The notes: generated by a model not told the origin, from the sequence alone. A DNA stretch of 64,000 nt from JAMZMI01 sp963848175 (GCA_963848175.1 CAWKCO010000012.1:248001-312000); one strand, 5' to 3'. Positions 28,854 through 39,492 are shown, counted from the stretch's first letter. Made by a program: numbers and translations.

Positions 28854-29252
28854 CTATCTCCAATTTTCTGTTTTGAGTTCTGGAATTCTTAAAAATTCTT
28901 TTTCATTTGACGTTACCAATATCAGGTCATTTGCCACTGCTGTAGCTCCAATTAGCACATCATAAGGGCCAATAGGTTTTCCTGAAGATCTTAAGAAATC
29001 TCTGATTTTCGCTGCTTCGATCGCTTCATTTGATCTAAAATTTAAGATACTGATCTCAGCTAGAATGGCTTCAACGATGCTTTTGGATTTGCTTTTAAGT
29101 TTAGAAGCTTGTTCCAAACCATACCTTAATTCAAATTCGGTAATCGTAGAGATCATTACTTGATAAGGAGCTTTTGACTTCATTAATTCAATAGTGTTGG
29201 CATCTCCTCTCACAAGATCAATAATGACGCAAGTGTCTAACAGGTAGTTCAT
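28854..29252 (-). CDS. vapC: VapC-type PIN-domain toxin ribonuclease
   Basis: The 132-residue protein has the PIN acid set: D6 in YLLDTCVIIDL, E39 or E41 in TITEFEL, D98 in IGPYDVLIGATA and the SNEKEF end motif. Such proteins cleave RNA, usually tRNA or rRNA, when not bound by VapB. It starts 1 bp after the vapB stop, so translation is coupled. All catalytic residues appear present, so the toxin should be functional. Confidence 0.92.
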   Translation of the reverse strand: MNYLLDTCVIIDLVRGDANTIELMKSKAPYQVMISTITEFELRYGLEQASKLKSKSKSIVEAILAEISILNFRSNEAIEAAKIRDFLRSSGKPIGPYDVLIGATAVANDLILVTSNEKEFLRIPELKTENWR

Positions 29253-29253
29253 C

Positions 29254-29487
29254 CTAAAAAAGATCCTCCTTAGGTGTTTTTAAATCATTTCTAAGCTCTT
29301 CAATACTTGGAAACTCAGGGTCTGGTTCCAATTGATTGATCCAGCGACCCCAGTTTTTACTATTCTCGTTTTTTAGCAGTAGTTCAACAGCTTTCCGAAT
29401 AGCATCATTAGTGTTCATTCCTTCCTTTTCGAGATAAGAATCAAAACGAATCTTAAGCGCATCTGGTAAGTAAACTGATATGTTCAT
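29254..29487 (-). CDS. vapB: VapB-type ribbon-helix-helix antitoxin
   Basis: The 77-residue protein begins MNISVYLPDALKIRFDSYLE and NDAIRKAVELLLK, a ribbon-helix-helix DNA-binding domain. The acidic C-terminal tail (EFPSIEELRNDLKTPKEDLF) is the kind that wraps the PIN toxin. It is the first gene of the pair and probably represses its own promoter together with VapC. Confidence 0.88.
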   Translation of the reverse strand: MNISVYLPDALKIRFDSYLEKEGMNTNDAIRKAVELLLKNENSKNWGRWINQLEPDPEFPSIEELRNDLKTPKEDLF

Positions 29488-29594
29488 AATTCCGATATTA
29501 GCTTATAACATGCTACGAATTTAAGAAGTTTGAGTCATTTGAAATAATTGAATATTTCTTTGGGATTTTCACCCTTTAAACAGAGATCCTAGCC

Positions 29595-29713
29595 CTATCC
29601 TTAGAGTTAGCGCAGCGCTCTAAGGATGGATGATAGTTGTGAGTCTCCGACTCACTTTATATATCGCGCTCTAAGGAGGGATGATAATCTTGAGTCTCCG
29701 ACTCACTTTACAC
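29595..29713 (+). repeat. Dispersed double-hairpin repeat, copies B and C in tandem
   Basis: Copy B (29595-29660) contains TCCTTAGAG, TTAGCGCAGCG, CTCTAAGGA and GAGTCTCCGACTC, nearly identical to copy A. Copy C (29661-29713) is partial: it lacks the first arm but keeps CGCGCTCTAAGGA and the second hairpin. The pair ends 16 bp before the 3' end of mnmE. Confidence 0.8.
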
Positions 29714-29729
29714 TACTCTAAATCAATAA

Positions 29730-31088
29730 TTACTTCCCAATACAAAACTTCGAAAAGATCACTTCTAGCAAATCATCAGTTGTGATCTCACCCACGATCT
29801 GTCCCAGGTGGAAGAGTGAGTTGCGGATGTCCATCGCCACAAAATCATTGGTCACTTGGTTGTCTATGCCTTGGATCACCAGGTCGAGGGCTTTGTTGGT
29901 CTCTACCAAACTCTCATAATGGCGCAGGTTGGTTACTACCGTATTCCCTGACTTGAAATCGTCCAAAGAGACAAGGGTTTTGAGCGACTCTTTTAGGTTT
30001 TCGAGGTTCGCTTTTTGACTTGCAGAGATGAAGATGCCGTTTTCTCTTTCTACCAAAGCCTGCAATGTGGGCTGAGCTGCGTCCATTTTATTTCCCACTA
30101 GGAGGTAGGGCACTTTGAGGTCTTTCAGATAATCGACTTGTTGGAGCGTTTCTGCTTCTGAGTCATTTATCAAATCAATCATATAGATAATCACCGAAGC
30201 TTCTTTCATCTTTGCGTAGGTGCGTTCCACACCTATGGCCTCCACCTTGTCTTCCGTCGTGCGGATACCTGCCGTATCAGTAAACCTGAACCCAATGCCA
30301 TCTACATTGATCACATCTTCGATCACATCGCGTGTTGTTCCGGGTATGTCTGATACGATGGCTCGCTCTTCGTTCAGAAGCGCATTAAGCAAGGTGGATT
30401 TCCCAGCATTGGGCTTGCCCGCAATCACGGTAGGGATACCATTTTTGATCACATTACCCATGGTAAAGCTCTCTGTAAGTCGCGAGATCACGGCTTGCAA
30501 TTTGAAAATCAAGGTCTTCAAATCGTCTCTGCTGGCAAACTCCACGTCTTCTTCGCCAAAGTCCAGTTCCAGCTCTATCATACTTGCAAAGTGTACAAGT
30601 TGTTCGCGCAAGTCTTTGATTTCCTGAGAGAAGCCACCACGCATTTGATTCATTGCTGCGGAGTGCATGCTTTGATTTTCGGAGTGGATAAGATCGGCTA
30701 CTGCTTCGGCTTGCGCCAAATCAAAACGTCCGTTGAGGAATGCGCGCTGTGTAAATTCACCCGGCTTGGCCAGTCGGCAGCCTTGTGCAAGCAAAACACG
30801 GATTAGCTGTTGGATGATATAGTTGCTACCATGGCAGGAGATTTCGATCACATCCTCTTTGGTATAGGAGTTGGGTCCACGAAAGAGCGAGAGCAATACC
30901 TCATCTATAATCGCGCCTTGATCGCGTATAGTACCTAGGTGGATGGTATGACTAGCCGCTTTGGTAATGTCTTTTCCCTTGAAAATGCCGTTGACAATAT
31001 CAAAGGTTTTTGAGCCAGAAACCCTGATTACGCCTATGGCACCCACTCCTGGTGGTGTAGCAACTGCAACGATGGTATCGAAATTCAT
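29730..31088 (-). CDS. mnmE: tRNA uridine-5-carboxymethylaminomethyl modification GTPase
   Basis: MnmE acts with MnmG to modify the wobble uridine of several tRNAs. I take the ATG at 31088 (MNFDTIVAVATPPGVGAIGVIRVSG), because the upstream in-frame extension is not conserved-looking. The 452-residue protein has the N-terminal folate-binding domain, a GTPase domain with GKPNAGKST (224-232), DIPGTTRD, DTAG and NKMD, and the C-terminal FCIGK with its catalytic Cys at 449. The length is normal for the family. It is followed at its 3' end by two copies of the dispersed hairpin repeat. Confidence 0.97.
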   Translation of the reverse strand: MNFDTIVAVATPPGVGAIGVIRVSGSKTFDIVNGIFKGKDITKAASHTIHLGTIRDQGAIIDEVLLSLFRGPNSYTKEDVIEISCHGSNYIIQQLIRVLLAQGCRLAKPGEFTQRAFLNGRFDLAQAEAVADLIHSENQSMHSAAMNQMRGGFSQEIKDLREQLVHFASMIELELDFGEEDVEFASRDDLKTLIFKLQAVISRLTESFTMGNVIKNGIPTVIAGKPNAGKSTLLNALLNEERAIVSDIPGTTRDVIEDVINVDGIGFRFTDTAGIRTTEDKVEAIGVERTYAKMKEASVIIYMIDLINDSEAETLQQVDYLKDLKVPYLLVGNKMDAAQPTLQALVERENGIFISASQKANLENLKESLKTLVSLDDFKSGNTVVTNLRHYESLVETNKALDLVIQGIDNQVTNDFVAMDIRNSLFHLGQIVGEITTDDLLEVIFSKFCIGK

Positions 31089-31279
31089 GTAGATGTTCCT
31101 TTTATACATACACGCCAGCCTTGTAGGCCAACTGGAAATTCGCAATAAATACATACCTCACATTTCTGATTGGTTATGTAAAAAAGCGTCCCTTTTTATA
31201 AAGAAGCTTTGTTGTCGCTCATTTCGTACAGCAAAATTAGGGCTAATTAAAAAGAGAGCAATATTAATTGCAGATGGGT

Positions 31280-31309
31280 GTTGATTTATTTTATCAAAGT
31301 ATAGCTTTG
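31280..31309 (+). promoter_or_regulatory. Bacteroidota-type promoter
   Basis: GTTG (31280-31283) and TAGCTTTG (31302-31309) are 18 bp apart. The second fits the TAnnTTTG -7 element of the Bacteroidota housekeeping sigma factor, and the first approximates the TTTG -33 element. The next start codon is 35 bp downstream of the -7 element, at 31345. Confidence 0.5.
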
Positions 31310-31344
31310 CGGTTGGTATTCACTTTTCAAAAAATCGACTTATT

Positions 31345-31779
31345 ATGAGAAAACTATTATTAATGATTGCGCTCGTTGCGGGGATCAATTTTGTGTCTCA
31401 AGCACAAGAGTTGGGTGTTCGTTTTGGTGACGTTACAGGCGGGAATGTCGCTCTTGATGCGATATTTTCTACTTCTAAGTTCAGCCGTATTCATGCGGAT
31501 GTTTCTTTCGGTCATGGGGGAATAGGGGTAGATGCACTTTATGATTTTATCTATCGTCCGCTTGGAAACGATGGCTTTTACTGGTATTTAGGTGTAGGTC
31601 CATCTGTGTATCTCAATGACCCACTTTATTTTGGTTTTTCAGGTGAGCTAGGAGCGGAGTATCGTTTTTCGGATGCACCAATTTCATTGAGTTTGGACTG
31701 GAGACCTACCCTATGGGTAATTGAAACAACTACATTGCATACAGACCGCTTTGGTTTCAATATCAGATATATTTTCTAA
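31345..31779 (+). CDS. Small outer-membrane beta-barrel-like protein
   Basis: The 144-residue precursor has a signal peptide (MRKLLLMIALVAGINFVSQAQ). The mature part is alternating beta-strands rich in Gly and aromatics (FSRIHADVSFGHGG, GFYWYLGVGPSVYL, YFGFSGELGAEYRF, PISLSLDWRPTLWV) ending in NIRYIF. The terminal aromatic residue is the outer-membrane insertion signal. About eight strands could form a small barrel. No specific family is assigned. Confidence 0.8.
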   Translation: MRKLLLMIALVAGINFVSQAQELGVRFGDVTGGNVALDAIFSTSKFSRIHADVSFGHGGIGVDALYDFIYRPLGNDGFYWYLGVGPSVYLNDPLYFGFSGELGAEYRFSDAPISLSLDWRPTLWVIETTTLHTDRFGFNIRYIF

Positions 31780-31908
31780 AAATCGATTAATCGATTCATT
31801 AAAATCATTTATTCTTTCGGACGACTTGATCATGTGTCAGGTCGTCCGTTGTTTTTCACTAGATTTTCAGAACACGTGGTTTCAGCTAGCCGCGTTTCAA
31901 AATTTTTC

Positions 31909-34900
31909 ATGACGCAATTAGAGATCGTTCAAAATCATATCAATAAAACTCCCTCCATCATTTTTAGTAGAGGGAAAGATCTTTTTTCCCGACTGAAGAT
32001 CAGTCTCACCCGAGTGGATGAGGGAAACACCTATCATTTCAAAGTCAAAGGCAATCAGGTAGCGCATTATGCTGTCGTCGTTTCCATGTACGAAAAGACG
32101 CTGAGCAATGAATGTGAATGCCCTTACAATAGAAATGGAGATGTGTGCAAGCACATTGCGGCTTCTTATTTGTTTTTGGAAGAGTACCTCGAAGAGCAGG
32201 CGTTGAAGGTGCGCGAACAAGAAGCTACGGAACAATTCACTCAACCGCTAATGGTTTCTTTTGAAGAAGGAGTCAAGGATAAGAAAGAACTATTTGTAGC
32301 TCATAAATCTAAATTAACACAACATCTCGTTGCAGAAAACATTGTTTGCAAGCCGGGAAGTATCACAGCGGAATTGTTGGAACCATGGGAAGTAGGACAT
32401 CATTTGCCTACAAAAATGAAAGTGGCGCGCGTAGAGGGTGGCTATCACATGCAGTGTGACGACCACAGTCACAAAGGCGACTGCAACCACTTGCAGTGGA
32501 TGATCGATTTCCTCGGGACACGTTTCCGATCTGATTTATTTGAATGGCTAGAGCCAAATGGATTTGAAGAAAAGGTAAAGGCACACTTGCTTAAAATAGG
32601 TACTTCTTTGGGTGAAAATGAAAAGCCTGAAGACCTAGTGGATGTGCAGGTTGTGGGTGGAGAGATTCGCTTTTTCCCCAAAGACCGACTTCAGGGATTA
32701 ATTGCTCCAGACCGACTTTCGCGCTTTTTGAAAGATCAAGTTTTGGGGGCGATAGCCACTCAGGAAATGAAGGAACAGCTTTTCTTGCCCAATGTGTCAA
32801 ACAAGACACAATCTTCTGAAATGCCAGCTTTCGTTTGGATGATAGAAGAATATGATCTTAAGCTCTCCAAGTTGTTGTGCATCAGCGGAAAGCCTACCAA
32901 AACATTGAAGCTGGGAAGTAGTATTTCTGAAGTTTACAGCCCGTATGAAGAGCGCTTGATCCCAACAGATAATTTTGATACGGCGTTTTTTCAGCATGAG
33001 CGAATTAATTTGCTGGTGAATGAAGAAACTGGGGATACCAAGAACGTACCAAACCATGCCTTGTTCAATGCACTGAACAACTTCATCAACCTCACAAAGG
33101 ACCAAGTGCATTATTTCTTCACAGAAAACCCTTACGGCGGCAGCTATTCCAATCTGAGGAAGCTCAGTGTGGTGCCTAAGAAGAGTGATATGAAGCCTGT
33201 AGTAAGTATCATGTCAGGTTTGAAATTGAAGTTCAAGTTTTACAAGGAAGATCCGCTCTATGCCTTGGAAGCGCATTTGGAAACCTCTTCTGGAGAGCAG
33301 TACGCGCTGAGTGCGCAAAACCATATCAACCTTGGTTCAGGTATTTTGCTCATTGGGGAGGAAATGATTGCTTCTTTGAGCTCGATGAAAGAGGCGTATG
33401 TCTATGAACACTTTTATAAAAATCCGGTCTTTAGGGCTACACCAGAGGGTTACCAGGAATTTGTAGAAGAAGTTGTAATGCCGATTGCCAATGAATTTAC
33501 TGTAGCATTTGATGAACAGACCCAACCAACTGTTTTGACTATGAAGCCGCAACAAAAGCGTATTTATATCTCTGAACTAAATCAGTTTGTCATTTTCAAG
33601 CCTGTGATGCGCTATGAAGATGGGCATGAAGTAAACGTACTCGAAGACACCACTTTGATAGGAAAAACAGAAAAGGGTTTCGTGGAGTATGAGCGAGATT
33701 CTCTAGTAGAAAAAGCCTTTTTGGAAGACATGGCTGCTCTGCATACCTCGTGGAAATCCAATACGCACCAATCCTTTTTCTTTCTCACCTACGACGAGAT
33801 GCAAAAGGGGCATTGGTTTCTCAAGGCTTTTGAGAGCATGCGCTATCAGGATGTTCATATTTTTGGGTTGAATGATCTGAAGAAGCTCAAGTTCTCTCCA
33901 CACAAGCCGGCCATTAGCATGGCTTTCAGTTCAGGACAAGATTGGTTTGAGACCAATATCAACATTGCCTTTGGGGATACCAAAGTAACTGTGAAGCAAC
34001 TGAGAAAGGCGGTGCAAGAGGGCAGTGGCTATATCGAGTTGGCCGATGGTACCTATGGCATCATGCCAGAGGAATGGATGGAGAAATTCGGGAAGTTGTT
34101 TCGCACGGCAGAGGCAGACAAAGATCAAGTACGTATTTCAAAAACGCAGTTTAATATGCTTGATGATCTGATAGATGAGAGTTTCTCTCCAGAGGTTTTT
34201 CAAGAGATTGCAGAGAAGAAACGCCGCTTGGCAGAGTTTTCGGGCATATCTGTGGCACAGAAGCCCGCTATTTTGCAAGCTCAACTTAGAGACTATCAGC
34301 AGTCGGGACTCAACTGGCTCAACTTCCTGCGTGAGTACGGCTGGGGTGGAATCCTAGCTGATGATATGGGGCTAGGAAAAACCCTGCAAGCCTTGGCGCT
34401 GATCTGCCTAGAGTTAGAAAACAATCCAGATGCACCGAGTTTGGTGATCGCACCAACGACTTTGCTCTTCAACTGGAAAAATGAAATAGAAAAATTTGCT
34501 CCTGGAATCGATTATATCATCCACCATGGCGAGCGATATGATAATCCAAAGGAACTGAGCAAGCACCAGCTGGTGCTTACGAGCTATGGCGTGGTGGTGA
34601 ATGATGTGGAAATATTGAAATCTATCCCCTTCAATTTGATCATTGCGGATGAATCTCAAGCCATCAAAAACCTTAATTCTAAACGAAATAAGGCTATTTC
34701 TAAGCTGAAAGCCAAAGTGCGCATTGCCATGTCGGGTACGCCAATAGAGAATAACATCTATGAGTTGTATGCTCAGATGAATTTTGCCAATCCAGGCTTT
34801 TTCCAAGGGCTTACTAGCTTCAAAGACAATTATGCCAGCTTGATAGATAGTCAGGATGGAGAGAAGGCCATAGATGAACTGAGGAAAAAGACCCGTCCGT

Positions 34901-35670
34901 TTATACTGAGACGTACCAAAGAGCAGGTGCTCAAGGAGTTGCCTGATAAGACAGAGGAATATTTGTATTGTGAGATGGGAGCAGCACAGCGCAAGGTCTA
35001 CGATGCATTTAGAAATGAATACCGCAACTATCTGATCAAGAAGTTTGATACCGAGGGCGTAGAGAAGTCTCAAATGTACGTACTGGAAGGGCTGATGCGC
35101 TTACGTCAAGTTTGTGACAGTCCACAGCTCATAGAGAAAGAGGGGCTGAACGAAACGGCTTCTACTAAGATGGATGAGCTGGTGAGCCATGTCTTAGAAA
35201 AAACTGGCAAGCACAAGATATTGGTGTTCTCTCAGTTTGTGAAAATGCTACAGCTTGTCAAAACGAAGTTCGATGCACTGCATATTTCGTATGAGTATCT
35301 GGATGGAAAAACTTCTATGAAGGAGCGTGAGCGTAGGGTCAATCACTTTCAGGAAAATGAAGATTGTCGGGTGTTTTTGATCAGTCTCAAAGCAGGAGGT
35401 ACAGGGCTCAATCTGACTTCAGCTGATTATGTCTATATCCTTGATCCATGGTGGAATCCTGCGGTAGAAAATCAAGCCATTGACAGGTGCTATCGCATGG
35501 GGCAGCAAAAGAAGGTTTTTGCTTACCGGATGATCTGTAAGGATACTGTGGAGGAAAAAATCGTGGAAATGCAAAAGCGGAAAAAGCTACTTTCTGATGA
35601 CGTGGTAGGCGCAGGAGATGGTGTAATGAAGAGTCTGAGTCGTGCAGATATTGAAGATTTGTTTTCTTAG
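31909..35670 (+). CDS. SWIM zinc-finger SNF2-family helicase
   Basis: I take the ATG at 31909 (MTQLEIVQNH). The frame is open further upstream but there is no supporting start. The 1253-residue protein has an N-terminal SWIM zinc finger, C69-x-C71-x8-C80-x-H82 (ECECPYNRNGDVCKH). A central region of about 700 residues contains no clear motif. The SNF2 ATPase follows: DDMGLGKT (about 818-825), IADESQAIK (DEAD-like box), SGTPIENN, then the helicase C-terminal domain with SLKAGGTGLNL and QAIDRCYRMGQQ. Such proteins translocate on DNA or remodel protein-DNA complexes. The bacterial substrate is unknown. It appears to be monocistronic. Confidence 0.93.
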   Translation: MTQLEIVQNHINKTPSIIFSRGKDLFSRLKISLTRVDEGNTYHFKVKGNQVAHYAVVVSMYEKTLSNECECPYNRNGDVCKHIAASYLFLEEYLEEQALKVREQEATEQFTQPLMVSFEEGVKDKKELFVAHKSKLTQHLVAENIVCKPGSITAELLEPWEVGHHLPTKMKVARVEGGYHMQCDDHSHKGDCNHLQWMIDFLGTRFRSDLFEWLEPNGFEEKVKAHLLKIGTSLGENEKPEDLVDVQVVGGEIRFFPKDRLQGLIAPDRLSRFLKDQVLGAIATQEMKEQLFLPNVSNKTQSSEMPAFVWMIEEYDLKLSKLLCISGKPTKTLKLGSSISEVYSPYEERLIPTDNFDTAFFQHERINLLVNEETGDTKNVPNHALFNALNNFINLTKDQVHYFFTENPYGGSYSNLRKLSVVPKKSDMKPVVSIMSGLKLKFKFYKEDPLYALEAHLETSSGEQYALSAQNHINLGSGILLIGEEMIASLSSMKEAYVYEHFYKNPVFRATPEGYQEFVEEVVMPIANEFTVAFDEQTQPTVLTMKPQQKRIYISELNQFVIFKPVMRYEDGHEVNVLEDTTLIGKTEKGFVEYERDSLVEKAFLEDMAALHTSWKSNTHQSFFFLTYDEMQKGHWFLKAFESMRYQDVHIFGLNDLKKLKFSPHKPAISMAFSSGQDWFETNINIAFGDTKVTVKQLRKAVQEGSGYIELADGTYGIMPEEWMEKFGKLFRTAEADKDQVRISKTQFNMLDDLIDESFSPEVFQEIAEKKRRLAEFSGISVAQKPAILQAQLRDYQQSGLNWLNFLREYGWGGILADDMGLGKTLQALALICLELENNPDAPSLVIAPTTLLFNWKNEIEKFAPGIDYIIHHGERYDNPKELSKHQLVLTSYGVVVNDVEILKSIPFNLIIADESQAIKNLNSKRNKAISKLKAKVRIAMSGTPIENNIYELYAQMNFANPGFFQGLTSFKDNYASLIDSQDGEKAIDELRKKTRPFILRRTKEQVLKELPDKTEEYLYCEMGAAQRKVYDAFRNEYRNYLIKKFDTEGVEKSQMYVLEGLMRLRQVCDSPQLIEKEGLNETASTKMDELVSHVLEKTGKHKILVFSQFVKMLQLVKTKFDALHISYEYLDGKTSMKERERRVNHFQENEDCRVFLISLKAGGTGLNLTSADYVYILDPWWNPAVENQAIDRCYRMGQQKKVFAYRMICKDTVEEKIVEMQKRKKLLSDDVVGAGDGVMKSLSRADIEDLFS

Positions 35671-35882
35671 AAAGATGACAGATTAAAAAGATTAAAGGGA
35701 AAGTTGTAAGCGCATTGATTATCGTTTTCTAGTCATTCACTCGGCGTGCCCCCGCAGGGAATCTTCTCCGCCAAGTAGATCTGCTTTTCATTTTTAAGTA
35801 GCGATTAAGACCCTCTGCGAGGGTGACTGGTTGGTGGAAAATTGGAAAACAAAAGCCAAAAGCGTATAGCGCTCAGCACATT

Positions 35883-36392
35883 TCAAAGCTTCTCCTGCAC
35901 CATTCCACAGCGCAACATCGCATCGCCGAAATATGGATTGAGAATGTCTTTTGAGTCACTCAGCCAATATGCTCCTTGGTTGTCGAAAGCCATTGGGCAA
36001 TACTGCTTGTAGAGTTTTACTTCCTTGCTTTTGGAGGTTATGGCCATTTCTAACACACTCTCAGAAAGTGGGTAGAAGAGGGCTCGCTGATTGTCCAAAT
36101 TGTTACTTTCGGCAATAGCCGTAGCTTTATCAAAAGCGTCTTTGGCCAATTTTTCTGTATTTCCATACAAGCATTCTTTGAGTTTGGTAGCGGCTTCACT
36201 TGCTACAGCCACATTGGAAGCCACCAGCGCATCTTTCAATGTGAGATACGCCGCAATCACTTTATTGATATCTACTGCCTCTGTAGCACTGTTTGATTGT
36301 GTCTCCTGTGTGGCTTTGGTAGAGCAGGCCATCACCATCGAACTCAAACTGATAGCGAACAAGAGCGTGAAAAGGGTCTTTTGTATATTCAT
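35883..36392 (-). CDS. DUF3347 lipoprotein, probable metal-binding
   Basis: The 169-residue precursor has a lipobox (SSMVMAC, Cys at about 23) followed by STKATQ. The DUF3347 domain follows, with the family signature YCPMAFDNQGAYWLSDSKDILNPYFGDAMLRCG near the end, containing two Cys and Met that could bind copper or a similar metal. In other Bacteroidota this domain is found beside copper efflux genes. Here the neighbours are unrelated, so the role is inferred from the family alone. Confidence 0.88.
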   Translation of the reverse strand: MNIQKTLFTLLFAISLSSMVMACSTKATQETQSNSATEAVDINKVIAAYLTLKDALVASNVAVASEAATKLKECLYGNTEKLAKDAFDKATAIAESNNLDNQRALFYPLSESVLEMAITSKSKEVKLYKQYCPMAFDNQGAYWLSDSKDILNPYFGDAMLRCGMVQEKL

Positions 36393-36499
36393 CTGTAAAT
36401 TGTTTGAAGTTTAAATCTAGGAAGGTTGAACGAGTGGTTAGGTTTGGGGTTTTATATAAAGGAGCGGTTAATTATAGCTTGAAAATAATCAAATGTATA

Positions 36500-36537
36500 T
36501 AACAAAATCCCTCACCACCAGATGAAGGATTTTGTTA
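36500..36537 (-). terminator. Terminator-like hairpin after the M16 gene
   Basis: TAACAAAATCC (36500-36510) and GGATTTTGTTA (36527-36537) are perfect 11-bp arms, 19 bp past the stop of the M16 protease gene. The U-tract is short, so efficiency is uncertain. Confidence 0.55.
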
Positions 36538-36556
36538 TCACAAATAGAAAGCTTCT

Positions 36557-39492
36557 TTATTCAAAACCAAAGATGTCTTTCACTTCCAGTTCCTGGACTT
36601 CACCGTATTTTTGTAAGTCGTCAAAATCTATTTTGTCCTTAGCTCCAATCATCACCGTCACGAAGGTTTTATCTTTGATATACTTCTCTTGAAAAGCTTT
36701 CAAATCTGCAAATGTGAGTGTTTTCACTTCAGTGTAAACGTCCTTTCTGATGTCATAATCCAATCCTGCATCCTGTGCGCGAATGTAGCTCCACAGCACG
36801 GCAGATTTTGTTACTCTATCACTTTCCAATTTATTGATGATCCCTTCTTTGGCAATGCCAAAAGCAATTTCAGATTCTGGAAATTCATTGATCAAGTTGA
36901 CCATGGCTTTCATTGCTTCCGGTTGTTTATCTGCCTGAGTACCTAGGTAAGCAAAGAGAAATTCCGGTTTGCCCTTTTCCATTGGCTGAGAATAACCTGC
37001 ATACACTGAGTACGCCAAGCCCTGAGCTTCTCTGATCTCCTGAAAGACGATGCTATTCATTCCACCACCAAAATACTCATTGAAAAGCTGGATGGTAGGA
37101 GTGAGCGCTGGATCAAATGTTCCTGCCTTATGCACCATCACGATTTCACTTTGCACCATATCATAATCTGTCCAAAATACTCTAGGTACATCCGTGCTCT
37201 GCGCCTCAAAAGTCACCTTTTCTGGCAAAGGAGTGAGGGTTTCTGGCACTTGGTGATACTGAGTAAGAAAGTCGGAGAGTGCTTCAGTGGTTTTAGGTCC
37301 ATAGTACAAGATGCGGTGCTCCATCGTAGGGATAGATTGAATGATAGAAGCCAGTTCCGCAGCTTCCATTTTTTTTAGTTCCTCGTTGGTGAGCACATTC
37401 GTGAAAGGGCTGTTCTTTCCGTATTTGGCATGGTTAAACAAACCTCCCCATAGAATTTGCTGCTTGTTTTTCTGGGCATTTTCGCGAGCTTGAATTTTTC
37501 TTCCCACCAGATTGTCTAGTGTTTCCTGATCTACAGTTGGCTCAGAAAAAAGCTTTTCAAACAAGATGGTTGCGGCCTCCATATTTTCATCAAGACCAGA
37601 AAGTGTCACATAAGTGCGATCGTCAGAGGCATTCACACTAAAGTCACATCCTAGTTTATACAGCTCTTTTTGAAAATCCTCCGCACTCATGCCTTTTGGT
37701 CCGATATATTGCAAGGTATTGAGCAGCTTCACCCAGCTTTGGATTTTCGTTTTCTCCAATATCCAAAAGGTAAGTGAGTTCAAAGAGCTCATTTTCCGTG
37801 TTTTGCTTAGAAAGCACCTGTAGCCCTTTTACGGTCGACTTGTTCAAATCCTTTTCATAATCCACATATACAGGCTGTAGCTTTTGTACTTCTTTAGCTA
37901 ATAGGTTTTGATGAAAATCAGATTTCACGTCCCTATTCATCGGCACTTTCGTGATGTAAGGCTTCTCCACTTGCTGTTTATTAGGGTCTTCTCCGCTTCG
38001 CTTGTAGACTACTACATAGTTGTTTTTGTAGCTTTTATTGGCGAATGCCACCAGTTCTTCTTTAGTGATTTGCTCCAGCTTGTCCAATTCTTGTAGGTAA
38101 TCAGCCCACGCAATGCCATTGGTAAACGCCATCACCATTTCGTCGGCGCGAGATCGATTGCTTTCCAAAGATTCCATTTTCATTTTTTTGAAATCCGCAA
38201 TCACAGCTGGGATCAACCAATCCTCAAATTCACCTTTTTTCAAAAGCTCGATTTGTCCAAATAGCAATTCCTTTACTTCATCAAGTGTTTGTCCTTGCTT
38301 TGGCGTACCTGAAAACTGATGGATGGTGTAATCATTCATCTGCATAGGACTGCAACCTGCACTTAAGACTTTTTGCTGTTGTTTTAAGTTAATGTCAATT
38401 AATCCCGCCTTAGAATTATTTAAAATCATGTCCGCCAAGGTCACCAATCTGCTTTCCTGCGTGCCAATACCGTCGAATCTGTAGCTGATATAAATGCCCT
38501 CGGAACTTGGGCCATACACTTCTTTGACAATAGGAGCTGTGATCGAGTCCTCTACAGGTGCTTTCCATTCTGGTAAGTTCTCATTAGGCTTCCAATCTCC
38601 AAAATACTGATCAATCAGCTGGATCGTTTGCCCGAAATCAATATCTCCACTGATGCAGATAGCCACATTGTTGGGCTTGTAATAGGTGTCAAAATATTGC
38701 TTGATCGCTGTGATAGACGGGTTTTTCAAATGCTCGATCGTACCGATATTTAGCTGAGTACCATAAGGGTGCTTTTTAAACAAAGCCTGAAGCGTAGTTT
38801 CATAAACTTTTCTCCAGTCGCTATCCAGCGCTCGGTTTTTTTCTTCATAAACAGCTTCTAGCTCAGTATGAAACAATCGGTTAGTAATCGTTTTAAAGCG
38901 ACTTCCTTCCAGTTCTAAGAATCTGACCGATTTCATTGCTCGGTATATCTACTGTGTACACCGTGCGGTCATTGGCGGTGTAGGCATTCAGACCATCGCC
39001 ACCCAAGGCATTAATCATCTTGTCGTATTCATTCGGAATCGCATATTGTGCCGCAATATTGGATACGGCATCTATTTGTTTGTAGTATGCTTTGCGCTCA
39101 GCCGTGTCTGTTAGCGTGCGATATTGATTAAACATTGCTTCGATACTATCCAAAAGCACTTTTTCCTTTTCAAAGTCAATGGTTCCAAACTTGTCATTGC
39201 CCTTAAACATCATGTGCTCTAGGTAGTGCGCCAAGCCTGTATTATCCGCCGGGTCATTTTTACCTCCAGCATTTACCGCCACATATACTTGCACACGTGG
39301 GGCATTTTTGTAATCACTCAGATAGGCCTTGAGTCCGTTTTTCAGGGTGTAAATACGTGTTTTCATTGGATCGCCCACTACGGTCTCGTAGGTGTATCCA
39401 TTCTCCGTTTTCTCGACGGTTTCGTATTGCTTTTCTTCGCTACAGCTAAAGAGAACCGCGCTGAAAATAAAAAGGGCAAATAGTTTTTTCAT
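36557..39492 (-). CDS. M16 family zinc metallopeptidase lipoprotein, two frameshifts
   Basis: I take the ATG at 39492: MKKLFALFIFSAVLFSC with a lipobox Cys at 17. The N-terminal M16 domain has the inverted zinc motif HYLEH (residues 89-93). The downstream half is the non-catalytic paired M16 domain. The reading frame shifts near 38917 (EIGQ to FLELEGSRF) and near 37703 (EAAQYL to QYIGPKGMS). Removing one base at each restores a 977-residue protein with family-typical layout. The whole interval is 2936 bp, which is 978 codons plus exactly two bases. Periplasmic M16 proteases degrade misfolded or imported peptides. Confidence 0.9.

Noticed and set aside
28791..29713. CRISPR array made of the hairpin repeats
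   Set aside because: Copies are irregularly spaced, separated by genes and contain hairpins, and there are no unique spacers.
34414..35073. 219-codon minus-strand frame inside the SNF2 gene
   Set aside because: It is an antisense shadow of the conserved helicase motifs on the plus strand.
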